DNA from: a filamentous cyanobacterium CCP2
Lineage (GTDB): Bacteria; Cyanobacteriota; Cyanobacteriia; Elainellales; Elainellaceae
Assembly (NCBI GenBank): GCA_003003615.1
Contig: PVWD01000033.1
Span: forward strand, 1 to 35,809
DNA: 35,809 nucleotides
Direction: 5' to 3'
Shown here: piece by piece, positions 1 through 8,593 of the stretch
Position numbering within the stretch: the stretch's first letter is position 1
Layout of the letters: every line of letters starts with the position of its first letter
Position numbers and translations under genes: made by a program
Notes under the pieces: generated by a model
Seen by the model: the letters and a program-made list of their open reading frames with translations, nothing else
The model's database searches: none
What the model was told of the DNA's origin: nothing

Positions 1-602
1 CCGGTTAACACATAGGTTTTACCTGTATGAGCGGCTGAATTTTGCAGGCAGGTTGTGGCAACAGTACCAATATCGCGGGCATCAATCCAACTGACTCTCG
101 CATCGTTATAGGGTAGGTAAATGGCATTCTGCCGTTTAATCGTTTCGCTGTAAAACGAAATAAAGTTTTGCATGAAAAAGTTGGGCTGGAGGATGGTGTT
201 TGCCAATCCAGATTCGTTGAGGTAAGCATCGAGTTGTCCGTGCCAATATCCGGTAAGCAGGGTTGCTTCGGGTGAGGCTCCGATGGCTGAAAGTCTGACG
301 ACATATTCAACGCTTGACTGCTTTGCTGCATCTATCAAGGTTTTTCCGAGTTCAACCAACTGCGGCACAAAAGGAACCAACAAAAACGCCCTGCTGACTC
401 CTTGAAATGCTTGGTCTAAGCTTGCAGGGTTGTCCATGTTTAGCTGCACGGTTTCTGTAACGCCCAAAGCTTCCAGGATTGCCTGACTGCGTGGATTGTT
501 GTAAGCGGCTCGCACTGGAACACCATCTGCAACGAGGGCTTTGATCACTTCTGTGCCGATCGTCCCTGCGGAACCTGTAACCAGTACTCGATCTTGGCTC
601 AT
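1..602 (-). CDS. NmrA-type NAD(P)-binding SDR, 3' end outside window
   Basis: I translated this reading frame by hand; it is open from the ATG at 602 to the window edge without a stop, about 200 residues. The N-terminus has a Rossmann fold with the glycine motif TGSAGTIG (residues 9-16), followed by V-R-A-A-Y-N and a strand ending in F-L-L-V-P-F. This is typical of atypical SDRs of the NmrA / QOR2 (YtfG) type, which bind NAD(P)H and act either as quinone or azo reductases or as redox sensors. The classic YxxxK is not evident, as expected for that group. It lies head to head with a LysR regulator over a 79-bp gap holding a dyad, so it is the likely regulated target. Substrate unknown. Confidence 0.85.
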   Translation of the reverse strand, partial: MSQDRVLVTGSAGTIGTEVIKALVADGVPVRAAYNNPRSQAILEALGVTETVQLNMDNPASLDQAFQGVSRAFLLVPFVPQLVELGKTLIDAAKQSSVEYVVRLSAIGASPEATLLTGYWHGQLDAYLNESGLANTILQPNFFMQNFISFYSETIKRQNAIYLPYNDARVSWIDARDIGTVATTCLQNSAAHTGKTYVLT

Positions 603-642
603 AATTTAGTATGTCTTGCAATGAGTCGATAATTCTAGCTTC

Positions 643-672
643 AATCCATTACAATTATTTGTCCAATGGATT
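643..672. promoter_or_regulatory. Dyad operator between SDR and LysR genes
   Basis: The shared promoter region holds a perfect 8-bp inverted repeat, AATCCATT (643-650) and AATGGATT (665-672). Nested inside it is a second repeat, ACAA (651-654) and TTGT (659-662). Its position, 9 bp before the LysR start and 41 bp before the SDR start, suits a LysR-type site that represses its own gene and switches the divergent one. Binding is inferred. Confidence 0.5.
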
Positions 673-681
673 ATTCATATA

Positions 682-1599
682 ATGGCAATTCACCATATCA
701 ATTTAGCGGCGATCGACCTGAATTTACTGGTGGTTTTCGATGCTCTCATGACAGAACAGCACGTCACACGAGCCGCCGATAAGCTGGGCTTGAGCCAACC
801 TGCGACCAGTAATGCCCTGGCTAGACTGCGCTCTGTCTTTAATGATGCCTTGTTTGTCCGCACTTCCACCGGGATGCAGCCCACCCCAAAAGCTCAAGCT
901 TTAGCAGAGCCAATTCAGCACGTCTTACTTCAGATCCAAGCCACCCTCAATTCCTCCAGCGAGTTTGACCCGCAAACCTCAGACCAAATCTTTACGATCG
1001 GCACAACCGACTATGGCGAGTTTATTCTCTTGCCTAACCTGATGGCGCAATTACAAACGATTGCTCCTCACGTCCGTATCCAGGTATGGGCAGCAGAACG
1101 GCCACAACTCATCAAGCTTTTAGATGACGGTCAGCTTGACCTGGCCCTAGGAGTATTTCCCGACTGCGCTTCCTGGCAAGCAAAGCAGGTTTTGTTTCAG
1201 GAACAGTTTGTTGGCGTTGCCCGCAAAAATCATCCGATGCTAACAGAACCCATTACCTTAGCGTCCTATCTGGCAGTTCACCATTTGCTGGTTTCTACTC
1301 ATCAGGGAGATTTGTTTGGTTGGATTGACCAAGTGCTGGCACAGCAAAACCTAAAACGGCAAGTGACGATCGCCGTTCCCCATTTTCTGGTTGTTCCGTC
1401 TATCCTGGCGCAAACTGACTTAGTTGCAACGTTGGCGAAACGAGTCGCTCAAGTTTGTACTGAAATGCTGAATTTGCAAGTCTTTCCCTTACCGTTTGAG
1501 GCGGGTGGCTTTGAAATGAGCTTGCTGTGGCATCGCAAAAATGCCGATGATTTGGCCCATCAGTGGTTCCGTCAAACTGCGATAAAACTTTTGACCTAG
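682..1599 (+). CDS. LysR-family transcriptional regulator
   Basis: A 305-aa protein of usual LysR length. Residues about 12-70 form the winged helix-turn-helix (L-N-L-L at 14, then A-A-D-K-L-G-L-S-Q-P-A-T-S-N-A-L-A-R-L-R, cut here at its 20-residue core). Residues about 95-300 form the periplasmic-binding-like effector domain, opening with T-I-G-T-T-D-Y and resembling the NodD/PcaQ-like subgroup. It presumably senses a small molecule and controls the divergent NmrA-type reductase gene through the dyad at 643-672. The start ATG at 682 has no strong ribosome site; the protein N-terminus nevertheless begins at the usual distance before the helix-turn-helix. The ligand cannot be read from the sequence. 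Confidence 0.93.
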   Translation: MAIHHINLAAIDLNLLVVFDALMTEQHVTRAADKLGLSQPATSNALARLRSVFNDALFVRTSTGMQPTPKAQALAEPIQHVLLQIQATLNSSSEFDPQTSDQIFTIGTTDYGEFILLPNLMAQLQTIAPHVRIQVWAAERPQLIKLLDDGQLDLALGVFPDCASWQAKQVLFQEQFVGVARKNHPMLTEPITLASYLAVHHLLVSTHQGDLFGWIDQVLAQQNLKRQVTIAVPHFLVVPSILAQTDLVATLAKRVAQVCTEMLNLQVFPLPFEAGGFEMSLLWHRKNADDLAHQWFRQTAIKLLT

Positions 1600-2272
1600 A
1601 ACGCTTTCACAGGTTCTAAAACCGCGTCATTTTAGAGGGCAAATTTGCTGTTTCAGAAAGTGATATGGCAGAAAAATCTATCCAGCTTTGCCCTATATTA
1701 GGGCGTGGAGTTCTGCCCGAATCAGTTCAATCAGGATTAGAATAGGAGAGGTTAGATTGCAGTTCCATAACTTGTCTCCATGTTGAAACATTTATCTTGT
1801 CAGATTTAATCGCGATAAGATACCAGGCGAAAGCAGGGATTTATGGAAGTGTTGTCCATTACTCTTGTAAAACGGTTTTCCTATTCTCTCGAACGTTCCA
1901 TCTAGGAGCTATCCGGCCCCTGTTCACATTTCAGATCGGAACGTAGCACATCATCCGGCACACGCTAAGCCACAATCAGGCACGATCGCGATCGTTCACA
2001 AAAGTTGTTAATTCCTGAAAATCGCTCTTGTTGTCGCTCGTCGCTTGTATCGTTACCAGGCTAACCACCCGTATAAATTCACTCAATCTAGTCTTAGCTC
2101 AGAGCCAATCAGTGATTCAGCCAAAAGGGTGATTCCTACTATGCTGACGAGTTGGTATTCTTCCTGAGCGACACCGAGATTTCTAGTGGTTATCCTAGAG
2201 ATAAAGGTAATTTAGTACACCCGAATTTACTTTGCTCCCAATTTTGCGTCTGTTCGCTCACACACTAAAGCT
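1600..2272. other. 673-bp gap with hairpins, no gene seen
   Basis: No convincing reading frame or tRNA. It holds a 6-bp hairpin overlapping the LysR stop (TAGAAC 1597-1602 / GTTCTA 1613-1618), a tight hairpin GCCCTA-tat-TAGGGC (1690-1704), neither followed by a T tract, and a 14-bp perfect palindrome ACGATCGCGATCGT (1982-1995) built on the HIP1 core. The right end should carry the promoter of the stress-protein gene. Confidence 0.5.
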
Positions 2273-3022
2273 ATGAATATCCAAGCAATACTTTTACAGT
2301 TACAAAATGCCCTCGGTCAAACCAATTTGAGTCGCCAAATGCTTCTCTATCCAGGGTTAGCCGCTTCAGATCCCTGGGTTGAAACGCCTATCGCTGACGA
2401 AACGCCCTCTCAATCCATTGAGCCAGCAGAGCAGGCAGCAAACTTTGTCGTTGGTTATAGTGGCTCTCCCAATAGCCAGACGGCTCTAGATTTTGTCTTT
2501 TGGATGGCACATCAGGCGCGGCTAACCCTCCAGCGTCCGGTGACGGTTCATGTCGTATACGTATTAGATAGCTGTCATTCATTAAATACTTCCTGCGTTG
2601 CGGCTTCCAGTCTCAGTGAGTTGCGGACGCAGTTTTCTACCGTTTCCCAAGCTCAACCCTCCCTACGGGCTGCAAACCGATCGCGGACTGCCGTTTTGAC
2701 CCGTTCTGAAACAGAACCTCTGGCGGACTCCCAGCTAGTGACTTCGATTTCGTTGACAAGCTCCCTGGAATACGCTGATCGCATCCTGTGGCAAGCCCGC
2801 TGTTTGGCAGATGAATGGCGCGGTTCCCTGGAGGCACACCTCCGCTTTGGTTCTGTCACCTCTGAATTGCGGCAGGTTGTTGAAGCGGTCAATGCTGACT
2901 TGCTGTTTGTTGGTTGTAGTTCCCCCGATCACGCCCTACTTCAGCACTTCCCATCAGAATTTCCCTGCCCCATTCTCGGTATTCCCACAGAGTTAGAGGC
3001 AGAGCCAAATCAGGACAACTAA
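2273..3022 (+). CDS. Universal stress protein (UspA)-like
   Basis: A 249-aa cytoplasmic protein. After a roughly 55-residue variable N-terminus comes a Usp strand (F-V-V-G-Y-S-G-S-P-N-S at about 57-67), a helix, and a strand V-T-V-H-V-V-Y-V-L-D. A long low-similarity insert follows, then the closing half L-W-Q-A-R-C-L-A-D-E-W and A-D-L-L-F-V-G-C-S-S, ending P-C-P-I-L-G-I-P, the standard last strand of Usp domains. The nucleotide-binding GxxG(x9)GS/T motif is not preserved, so ATP binding is doubtful. Such proteins are common near carbon and energy genes in cyanobacteria, but the role here is unknown. It stands alone on the plus strand, converging on the 72-aa gene. Confidence 0.7.
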   Translation: MNIQAILLQLQNALGQTNLSRQMLLYPGLAASDPWVETPIADETPSQSIEPAEQAANFVVGYSGSPNSQTALDFVFWMAHQARLTLQRPVTVHVVYVLDSCHSLNTSCVAASSLSELRTQFSTVSQAQPSLRAANRSRTAVLTRSETEPLADSQLVTSISLTSSLEYADRILWQARCLADEWRGSLEAHLRFGSVTSELRQVVEAVNADLLFVGCSSPDHALLQHFPSEFPCPILGIPTELEAEPNQDN

Positions 3023-3038
3023 GGGAGCTGATCGAAGT

Positions 3039-3075
3039 TTCCCTGCAAGGGTAATTCAGTTTTGCTAACAGGGAA
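3039..3075. terminator. Possible bidirectional terminator hairpin
   Basis: Perfect 7-bp inverted repeat TTCCCTG (3039-3045) / CAGGGAA (3069-3075) with a 23-nt loop, between two converging genes. There is no good T tract, so this is a weak call. Confidence 0.3.
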
Positions 3076-3086
3076 TCGTTGAACCC

Positions 3087-3305
3087 TTAAGCCTCTGATT
3101 CATCTTCAGGGGCAATTTCTGCATTTTTACCCCGCACAGGCGGCAGCCGATCGACTAAGCCCATTTCAAAGGCTAGATCGGGCAACTCCCCGACTAAATA
3201 CTTTCCGGGTTCAAACAATCGACCCGGAGTAAAACACATTTGCCGCAGTTCAACCACTTCGCCGGGTTGAAACATCTGTCTAGACATTCTCCGTTCAATT
3301 GCCAT
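3087..3305 (-). CDS. Small conserved-looking hypothetical protein, 72 aa
   Basis: A 72-aa protein with no signal peptide or membrane segment. It has a basic, Met/Arg-rich start (M-A-I-E-R-R-M-S-R-Q-M-F) and an acidic tail. The middle, Q-P-G-E-V-V-E-L-R-Q, reads like a small beta-rich fold. The start is well supported: AGGAGA lies about 8 bases before the ATG at 3305. It is downstream of acetyl-CoA synthetase on the same strand, separated by a 135-bp structured gap. Small proteins of this kind are known in cyanobacteria without assigned function; I do not assign one. Confidence 0.65.
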   Translation of the reverse strand: MAIERRMSRQMFQPGEVVELRQMCFTPGRLFEPGKYLVGELPDLAFEMGLVDRLPPVRGKNAEIAPEDESEA

Positions 3306-3354
3306 AACGTATTTCTCCTAGCACCTCTCCAGGCTATCTCAAAAATTCGATCGG

Positions 3355-3425
3355 GGTGAGCCGGTGTATGGGGTGGACTGGGCGGGCAAGATACCCACCC
3401 CACAAGAATTACAGTTATACTCACC
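3355..3425 (-). promoter_or_regulatory. Nested inverted repeats after acs, before the 72-aa gene
   Basis: An inner perfect 8-bp repeat TGGGGTGG (3369-3376) / CCACCCCA (3395-3402) sits inside an outer pair GGTGAG (3355-3360) / CTCACC (3420-3425). A 14-mer also repeats imperfectly (12/14) at 3405-3418 and 3431-3444, the second copy covering the acs stop. It could end acs transcription or be a leader for the 72-aa gene. Confidence 0.4.
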
Positions 3426-3440
3426 TCACCAGAGTTGCAG

Positions 3441-5411
3441 TTATGAACCACTGCGGAGTTTGTCGAGAACCGATCGGTCTTCCAGGGTGGAGGTGTCGCC
3501 GGAAACTTCTTGACCTGCCGCTAAGGAGCGGAGTAGCCGCCGCATGATTTTGCCCGATCGCGTTTTGGGTAGGGCATCGCTAAAGCGAATTTCCCCAGGA
3601 CGGGCGATCGCCCCGATTTCTTGAACAACGTGCTTTTTCAGTTCGTTGACCAGTTCATCGCTAGGCGAAAAGGTGCTGTCAAGGGTGACAAAGGCCACAA
3701 TGTCATTGCCCTTCACCTCGTCGGGTTTGCCCACCACTGCTGCTTCCGCCACGGCCGGATGAGACACCAGAGCCGACTCAATTTCCATCGTGCCCAAGCG
3801 GTGTCCAGCGACGTTAATTACATCATCTACGCGACCCATTACCCAGAAATAGCCATCTTCATCCTTGCGGGCCCCATCACCTGCAAAGTAGAAGTACTGC
3901 CCATCTTTGGGGGGAATATGCTCCCAATAGGTGCGCCGGAAGCGATCGGGGTCGCCATAGACCGTTCGCATCATGCCGGGCCAAGGATGCCGCACTGCCA
4001 GATATCCGCCCTCATTTGCCCCCACCGGATTACCTTCTAGATCCACAATATCCGCCAGGATACCGGGGAAGGGACGGGTTGCCGATCCGGGCTTAGTGGG
4101 AATGGCTCCAGGAAGGGGAGTAATCATAATGCCGCCGGTTTCCGTTTGCCACCAAGTATCGACGATCGGGCACCTTGCTCCACCAATAACCCGGTGATAC
4201 CAGATCCAGGACTCTGGGTTAATGGGTTCGCCGACGGTTCCTAGCAGGCGCAATGAAGTGAGATTTCTGGCTTTGGGCAAGTCTTCCCCCATGCGGATAA
4301 AGGCCCGAATCGCTGTGGGAGCCGTGTAGAAAACCGTAACGCCGTACTTTTCAATCACATCCCAAAAACAGCCCGGATTAGACGGACGAGGGGCCCCTTC
4401 ATACATCACCGTCGTTGCCCCATTGGACAATGGCCCGTAGACGATGTAGCTGTGTCCGGTAATCCAGCCGACATCTGCCGTGCACCAGTAAACATCGGTA
4501 TCGCGCAGGTCAAAGATCCACTTGGTGGTGATGTGGGTATAGAGGTTATAACCGCCCGTTGTATGCACTACTCCCTTTGGTTTGCCCGTACTGCCGGAGG
4601 TATAAAGGACAAACAGCATATCTTCACTGTCCATTGGCTCAGCCGGACAATCCGCCGAAACCCCCTGCCGGATTTCATGCCACCAATGGTCGCGGCCGGC
4701 TTGCATAGGAACGCCCTGCTTGGTGCGCTCCACCACCAGCACATGCTGCACGGAGGGGGCACTGTTATTTTCCAATGCCCGATCGACCTGTTCTTTGAGG
4801 GGAACGATCGCATCTTTGCGCCAGCCGCCATCTGCCGTAATCACCAGCTTGGCCTCTGCATCCACCAGCCGATCGCGCAATGCCTCTGCACTAAAGCCGC
4901 CAAACACCACCGAATGAGGGGCCCCAATTCGAGCGCAGGCCAGCATCGCGATCGCCGCTTCAGGAATCATGGGCATATAAATTCCCACCCGATCGCCCTT
5001 TTTCACCCCTAATTGCTTCAGCACATTGGCAAACTGGCAAACTTCCCGGTGCAGTTGGGCATAGGTTAGGGTGCGAGCATCGCCCGGTTCTCCTTCCCAA
5101 ATCAGAGCGGCTTTGTTGCGCCTCCATGTGGTGAGATGGCGATCGAGGCAGTTATATGAAATATTAATTTTGCCGTTGACAAACCATTTCGCAAAAGGGG
5201 GTTGCCAATCCAGCACGGTGTCCCACTTTTGAAACCAATCGAGTTCTTTTTCCGCTAATTCTGCCCAAAAGGCCTCTGGGTTTGCCTTGGCTCGCTCATA
5301 AAGCTGCTCATACTCCTCTAGGCTCTTAATCTGCGCCTGCTGCGAAAATTCGGAGGAGGGAGGAAAAGAGCGATTTTCATGCAGAATCGATTCGATCGTT
5401 GCTTCTGTCAT
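3441..5411 (-). CDS. acs: Acetyl-CoA synthetase (AMP-forming)
   Basis: A 656-aa protein, the normal length for Acs. It makes acetyl-CoA from acetate, ATP and CoA through acetyl-AMP, in the cytoplasm. Visible motifs in order: the N-terminal ACS domain ([11 protein letters not shown]), [12 protein letters not shown] near 170, the phosphate-binding loop [11 protein letters not shown] near 268-278, D-T-W-W-Q-T-E-T-G near 415, and the C-terminal [11 protein letters not shown] with the catalytic lysine near 620. That lysine, in its standard S-G-K context, is the residue acetylated in regulated Acs enzymes. The start ATG at 5411 fits the family; the upstream ribosome site is weak. Confidence 0.97.
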   Translation of the reverse strand: MTEATIESILHENRSFPPSSEFSQQAQIKSLEEYEQLYERAKANPEAFWAELAEKELDWFQKWDTVLDWQPPFAKWFVNGKINISYNCLDRHLTTWRRNKAALIWEGEPGDARTLTYAQLHREVCQFANVLKQLGVKKGDRVGIYMPMIPEAAIAMLACARIGAPHSVVFGGFSAEALRDRLVDAEAKLVITADGGWRKDAIVPLKEQVDRALENNSAPSVQHVLVVERTKQGVPMQAGRDHWWHEIRQGVSADCPAEPMDSEDMLFVLYTSGSTGKPKGVVHTTGGYNLYTHITTKWIFDLRDTDVYWCTADVGWITGHSYIVYGPLSNGATTVMYEGAPRPSNPGCFWDVIEKYGVTVFYTAPTAIRAFIRMGEDLPKARNLTSLRLLGTVGEPINPESWIWYHRVIGGARCPIVDTWWQTETGGIMITPLPGAIPTKPGSATRPFPGILADIVDLEGNPVGANEGGYLAVRHPWPGMMRTVYGDPDRFRRTYWEHIPPKDGQYFYFAGDGARKDEDGYFWVMGRVDDVINVAGHRLGTMEIESALVSHPAVAEAAVVGKPDEVKGNDIVAFVTLDSTFSPSDELVNELKKHVVQEIGAIARPGEIRFSDALPKTRSGKIMRRLLRSLAAGQEVSGDTSTLEDRSVLDKLRSGS

Positions 5412-5512
5412 AGATCGTGTAGTAACCCTAACCTAAAATGCCTTCTATCTTTCTTTACCAAACCATACTTTTTTTAGGGGTGAATTGATCCAGAAGTTAG
5501 GCTTTCTTCAAT

Positions 5513-5546
5513 GTTGGTTAGCGTTTTGGGTTGGTTAGCGTTTTGG
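5513..5546. repeat. Perfect 17-bp tandem duplication
   Basis: GTTGGTTAGCGTTTTGG occurs twice in direct succession (5513-5529, 5530-5546), in the gap between the M48-like stop and the acs start. It may lie in the acs promoter region. Confidence 0.85.
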
Positions 5547-5556
5547 GCAATATTCC

Positions 5557-6927
5557 CTACTCCCCCAAAATTTGATCAATCCCCTGCTGCTGTATCCGTG
5601 CGTGAACGCGCAGTTGATTTTGACCAAAGCTTTCATAATCTAAGGCTTGGGCACTGGTTTCCAGGTTCGATCGCCCTTGGGTTTCCCACTGTTCGTGCTG
5701 AGGCGTGAGGGTTTGAAGAGCTTCCAGGCGATCGGCCGTTTCCGTAGAAGCAGATACACCTGCTGTCGATGGCATGGCTTGAACGGCGCGAATACAGCCC
5801 TGAGGGTCGAAGCCTGCTCTCACCATGTATTCATAGCCCAGACGATCGGCTTCCAGGGTTTGCTGATCGGCCAGTTCTGCCCATTGCTGTTCAGTTTCTA
5901 CCACCTTTGCCTGGTATCGTTCCTCAATTTGCTGCTGCCGCTCTGCTGCCAGTTCTGCTTCCTGCTCAGAACGCTGATTGTCAATGATGGTATCTGCTAC
6001 GCCCGTTACGACTGTGCCAATGCCGCCAAATAGCCGACCGACCCCTCGCAACACCGTTCCACCCAGGGAATTACGACGATCGGACTGATCATCTGTGCCA
6101 AATTCTTGTGCAACCTCGGCTTCGGCATCGGCTTGGAGTTGGGCAAACACCCGATCGCGTTCGGCTGCCGTGATGAAGGTGTGGCGTTGGATGGTATGGG
6201 CCATTTCGCGCCCGACGATGCAAGCTAGAGCATGAACATCCCCATGCAGTTGGTCAAACAGGGCCCTGTCCATCATAATCCGGTTGGCTCGCTGAGCAGA
6301 GGTGGACTGAGCCGCATCATTAACCAGATTCACTTGCCAGGAGTATGCATCCAACTGATTGGCGCGAGACAACCGATCGACCATGCGGTACAGCGTGTAA
6401 AACTCTTCAGTCAGTTCTGTTTTGGCGCGATCGTATCGGTTTTGGTTCCAGGCAGTAATCCGCTGCTCAGGTGAAACTTCTTCTTGTGCTGGATTCTCTT
6501 GAGTTAGCCCATCCTGGACAGGCTCTTGTGCTGGATTCTCTTGTGCTGGATTCTCTTGGACTGAATCATCCTGTTGTCCTTCCAGTTCCGACGGCTGCGA
6601 TGGGGCGACGGAATCCAACATTTGGTAAATCGGATGAATTTGATGAATCTGATCAATCGATCGATTTGGCTGATCAATTAGCTCGTCTGCCTCGTCAAAT
6701 TGTTCGATTTGCTCCAAAGCATCGGTTTGCTCTGGAGTATTGATTTGCTCCAGAGTATCGGTTTGCTCTGGAGTAGCCAACGGCATTGGCTCTGAGGTAT
6801 CCATTTGCTCTAAAGCCTCGACCCGGTTCATTTGAGCCAGGGCAGACTGAGCCTGTAGCAACCCTGTGGTGGTGAAGGTGACAAACAGGGCTAAAACGAT
6901 AGCAGGTTGACGCTGGAAATAGTGCAT
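5557..6927 (-). CDS. Secreted M48-like protein with altered zinc motif
   Basis: About 456 aa from the ATG at 6927. An in-frame GTG at 6972 would add 15 mostly acidic residues, but the ATG start puts a clean signal peptide at the front (M-H-Y-F-Q-R-Q-P, a hydrophobic run, then A-Q-S-A-L-A-Q). Next comes a low-complexity Gln/Glu/Asp/Pro stretch with repeats such as EQTDTLEQINT and ENPAQ. The core resembles peptidase M48: helix G-R-E-M-A-H-T-I-Q-R-H and the third-ligand helix L-E-A-D-R-L-G-Y-E-Y-M-V-R-A-G-F-D-P. The first zinc-binding His of HExxH is Arg here (codon CGC). A Gly-rich membrane-like segment (about F-G-G-I-G-T-V-V-T-G-V) lies between the two. Likely periplasmic; it may be catalytically dead. 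Confidence 0.8.
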   Translation of the reverse strand: MHYFQRQPAIVLALFVTFTTTGLLQAQSALAQMNRVEALEQMDTSEPMPLATPEQTDTLEQINTPEQTDALEQIEQFDEADELIDQPNRSIDQIHQIHPIYQMLDSVAPSQPSELEGQQDDSVQENPAQENPAQEPVQDGLTQENPAQEEVSPEQRITAWNQNRYDRAKTELTEEFYTLYRMVDRLSRANQLDAYSWQVNLVNDAAQSTSAQRANRIMMDRALFDQLHGDVHALACIVGREMAHTIQRHTFITAAERDRVFAQLQADAEAEVAQEFGTDDQSDRRNSLGGTVLRGVGRLFGGIGTVVTGVADTIIDNQRSEQEAELAAERQQQIEERYQAKVVETEQQWAELADQQTLEADRLGYEYMVRAGFDPQGCIRAVQAMPSTAGVSASTETADRLEALQTLTPQHEQWETQGRSNLETSAQALDYESFGQNQLRVHARIQQQGIDQILGE

Positions 6928-7110
6928 ATGCAAATGAACATTGCTATCAGCAGGATCTCTATCTTGTTTCACGATCGAATCGGGGTGAATGTTCCGCAGA
7001 ATCGCATGGGATTCTCACGCAATTGGGCGATCGGACTCCCATAATGTTTTACAACTAAGGGTAATAGAGATGACAGTATAAACGCATTTGAATCGATCGC
7101 AACGCGGGTT

Positions 7111-7791
7111 ATGGATATTTTGCTGGTAGATGATGAGCGAGAACTAACAGAACCCCTCAGCCGCATTTTGAAACGGGAAGGCTACCGAGTGGATGTGGCC
7201 CATAGTGGTGATGAGGGAAGTCGTTTGGCGATCGAACAGACCTATGACCTGCTGATTTTAGACTGGATGTTGCCCCATAAGACAGGGCTAGAAATTTGCC
7301 AGCAGCTTCGATCGCGGGGAGATCAAACCCCGGTTTTATTCCTCACGGCAAAAGATACGCTAGACGATCGCGTAGACGGGTTAGATGCAGGAGCCGATGA
7401 TTACCTGGTTAAGCCCTTCGAGCTAAGGGAACTGTTGGCAAGAGTCCGGGCTTTGTTGCGTCGTCCTCCTACACTGGAGCCACCCCAGCCCCAACGCCTG
7501 CACGTTGAAGATCTGGAACTGGATCTAGATAATCAGGTGGCCTATCGGCAAAACCGGGCGATCGAGCTATCGGAAAAGGAAACCCAACTGTTGGCGTACT
7601 TTATGCGGCATCCCAACCAACTCCTTACCCACGAGCAGATCCATCAGCAGGTTTGGGGGGAAGGGGAAAAACCAGGCAGTAATGTGTTAGCGGCTCATGT
7701 TCGTCTGTTGCGGCGAAAGGTTGAAGCAAAGGGGGAAACCACCTTAATTCACAGTGTTTACGGCAAGGGCTATCGGTTTGGCTCTGCGTGA
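7111..7791 (+). CDS. OmpR-family response regulator (RppA-like)
   Basis: A 226-aa two-component regulator. The receiver domain (1-118) has the acidic pair D7-D8, the phospho-acceptor D51 (L-I-L-D-W-M-L-P), T79 and K101 (L-V-K-P-F). The C-terminal winged helix (about 125-226) ends with the usual L-I-H-S-V-Y-G-K-G-Y-R-F. The phrase D-W-M-L-P-x-x-T-G-L-E-I-C-Q recalls cyanobacterial RppA/NrsR-type regulators. No histidine kinase gene lies beside it in the window, so it is an orphan here. It diverges from the M48-like gene across about 180 bp, which may be its target. All catalytic residues are present. Confidence 0.93.
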   Translation: MDILLVDDERELTEPLSRILKREGYRVDVAHSGDEGSRLAIEQTYDLLILDWMLPHKTGLEICQQLRSRGDQTPVLFLTAKDTLDDRVDGLDAGADDYLVKPFELRELLARVRALLRRPPTLEPPQPQRLHVEDLELDLDNQVAYRQNRAIELSEKETQLLAYFMRHPNQLLTHEQIHQQVWGEGEKPGSNVLAAHVRLLRRKVEAKGETTLIHSVYGKGYRFGSA

Positions 7792-7800
7792 GTTTGATGT

Positions 7801-7831
7801 AAAAAATAACCCCATTGCCGAGACAACGGGG
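7801..7831 (-). terminator. Terminator of the secreted Gln/Pro-rich gene
   Basis: Read on the minus strand, an imperfect stem with CCCC/GGGG ends (7810-7831, TTG/CAA inside) is followed by TTATTTTTT. It lies about 57 bp after the stop of the 180-aa gene. Confidence 0.6.
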
Positions 7832-7862
7832 ATGTTAAGGATTCATTTACAGGAATTGACTA

Positions 7863-7892
7863 AAATACTGCCTTACCAAATACTGCCTTACC
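7863..7892. repeat. 15-bp tandem duplication over a stop codon
   Basis: AAATACTGCCTTACC is repeated without a gap (7863-7877, 7878-7892). The right copy contains the stop of the 180-aa gene, so an in-frame second stop lies exactly 15 nt further on. Confidence 0.85.
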
Positions 7893-8430
7893 ATAAAGCC
7901 GGAACAGGCTGTGCGGGAGCAGGTTGTTGAGCAGGCTGTTGGGCAGGTGGAGTAGCCGGGGCAGGTTGCTGCTGGGGAACTTGCTGCTGCTGGGTTTGCT
8001 GCTGGGTTTGCTGCACCTGAGTTTCGGTTGTTTGAGTGGTTTCTAGCTCTGTTAATAGCTGGTTGGCTTCATCTTCAGTCACAATCTCCGTGGCAACGAC
8101 TTCATCAGCTTCATAGTCAACAATGAGATAGGTGCCAGGAACAATCCGACGAGTATCTCCTAAATACCGAAATTCGATCGGGCGAGTCTCCCCGGTATTC
8201 AGGAGTTCCACCTGAGCATAGTCATTACCAAATACTCTAATTACTCTCGCGGGAACACGAGTAATACCATCTGCTGGTGTTTGAACGGGTGCATCTCCTT
8301 CTAGAGGTGCTTGGCTCACCAGGGAATCACCTGCTTGGGGTAGGGGAGACGCTGCAACTGATTGAGCGAATCCTAAACCCAGGGCGGCGATTAGGGCTGT
8401 ACCTGCTACTGCTTTGATCCGTAAAGACAT
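7888..8430 (-). CDS. Secreted protein with Gln/Pro-rich tail
   Basis: A 180-aa protein. Residues 1-27 are a signal peptide (M-S-L-R-I-K-A-V-A-G-T-A-L-I-A-A-L-G-L-G-F-A, cleavage near S-V-A-A-S), so it is periplasmic or exported. A small beta-rich domain (about 55-120) follows, with R-V-P-A-R-V-I-R-V-F-G-N-D-Y-A-Q-V-E-L-L and P-G-T-Y-L-I-V-D-Y. The last 50 residues are almost only Gln, Pro, Ala and Thr (Q-Q-T-Q-Q-Q and P-A-Q-Q-P-A repeats). GGAG stands close before the ATG. The low-complexity tail may span the cell wall or stick to other material. I do not recognise a named family. Confidence 0.75.
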   Translation of the reverse strand: MSLRIKAVAGTALIAALGLGFAQSVAASPLPQAGDSLVSQAPLEGDAPVQTPADGITRVPARVIRVFGNDYAQVELLNTGETRPIEFRYLGDTRRIVPGTYLIVDYEADEVVATEIVTEDEANQLLTELETTQTTETQVQQTQQQTQQQQVPQQQPAPATPPAQQPAQQPAPAQPVPALW

Positions 8431-8593
8431 TGCTCCAAGTCCTTTTTTTTCAGGTTTTCATCAAAATTCCCTAAAAATCAGGAATTAAAGCCATCCTATT
8501 TCACGAAATTACCTCTGGGCAATCGTACTAAAGGCATATCTCACTGGGCATACCTATCTCCCACGAACCCAACCTCATCCCTCCAAAACCTAC
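8431..8593. other. Upstream region of the secreted-protein gene
   Basis: This should carry the promoter of the minus-strand 180-aa gene. A ribosome site (AAGG...GGAG) precedes its start. No other feature is visible; the MITE-like element begins at about 8594, preceded by the left copy of its target duplication (8583-8593). Confidence 0.4.

Noticed and set aside
1600-2272. Hidden small gene or tRNA in the 673-bp gap
   Set aside because: No frame with a ribosome site and no cloverleaf; only hairpins and a HIP1-type palindrome.
4452-5012. 186-codon plus-strand frame opposite acs
   Set aside because: It is a shadow of the strongly conserved acs gene; the translation has no family features.
5647-6033. 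128-codon plus-strand frame opposite the M48-like gene
   Set aside because: Shadow frame, Cys/Arg-rich, with no ribosome site or known motif.
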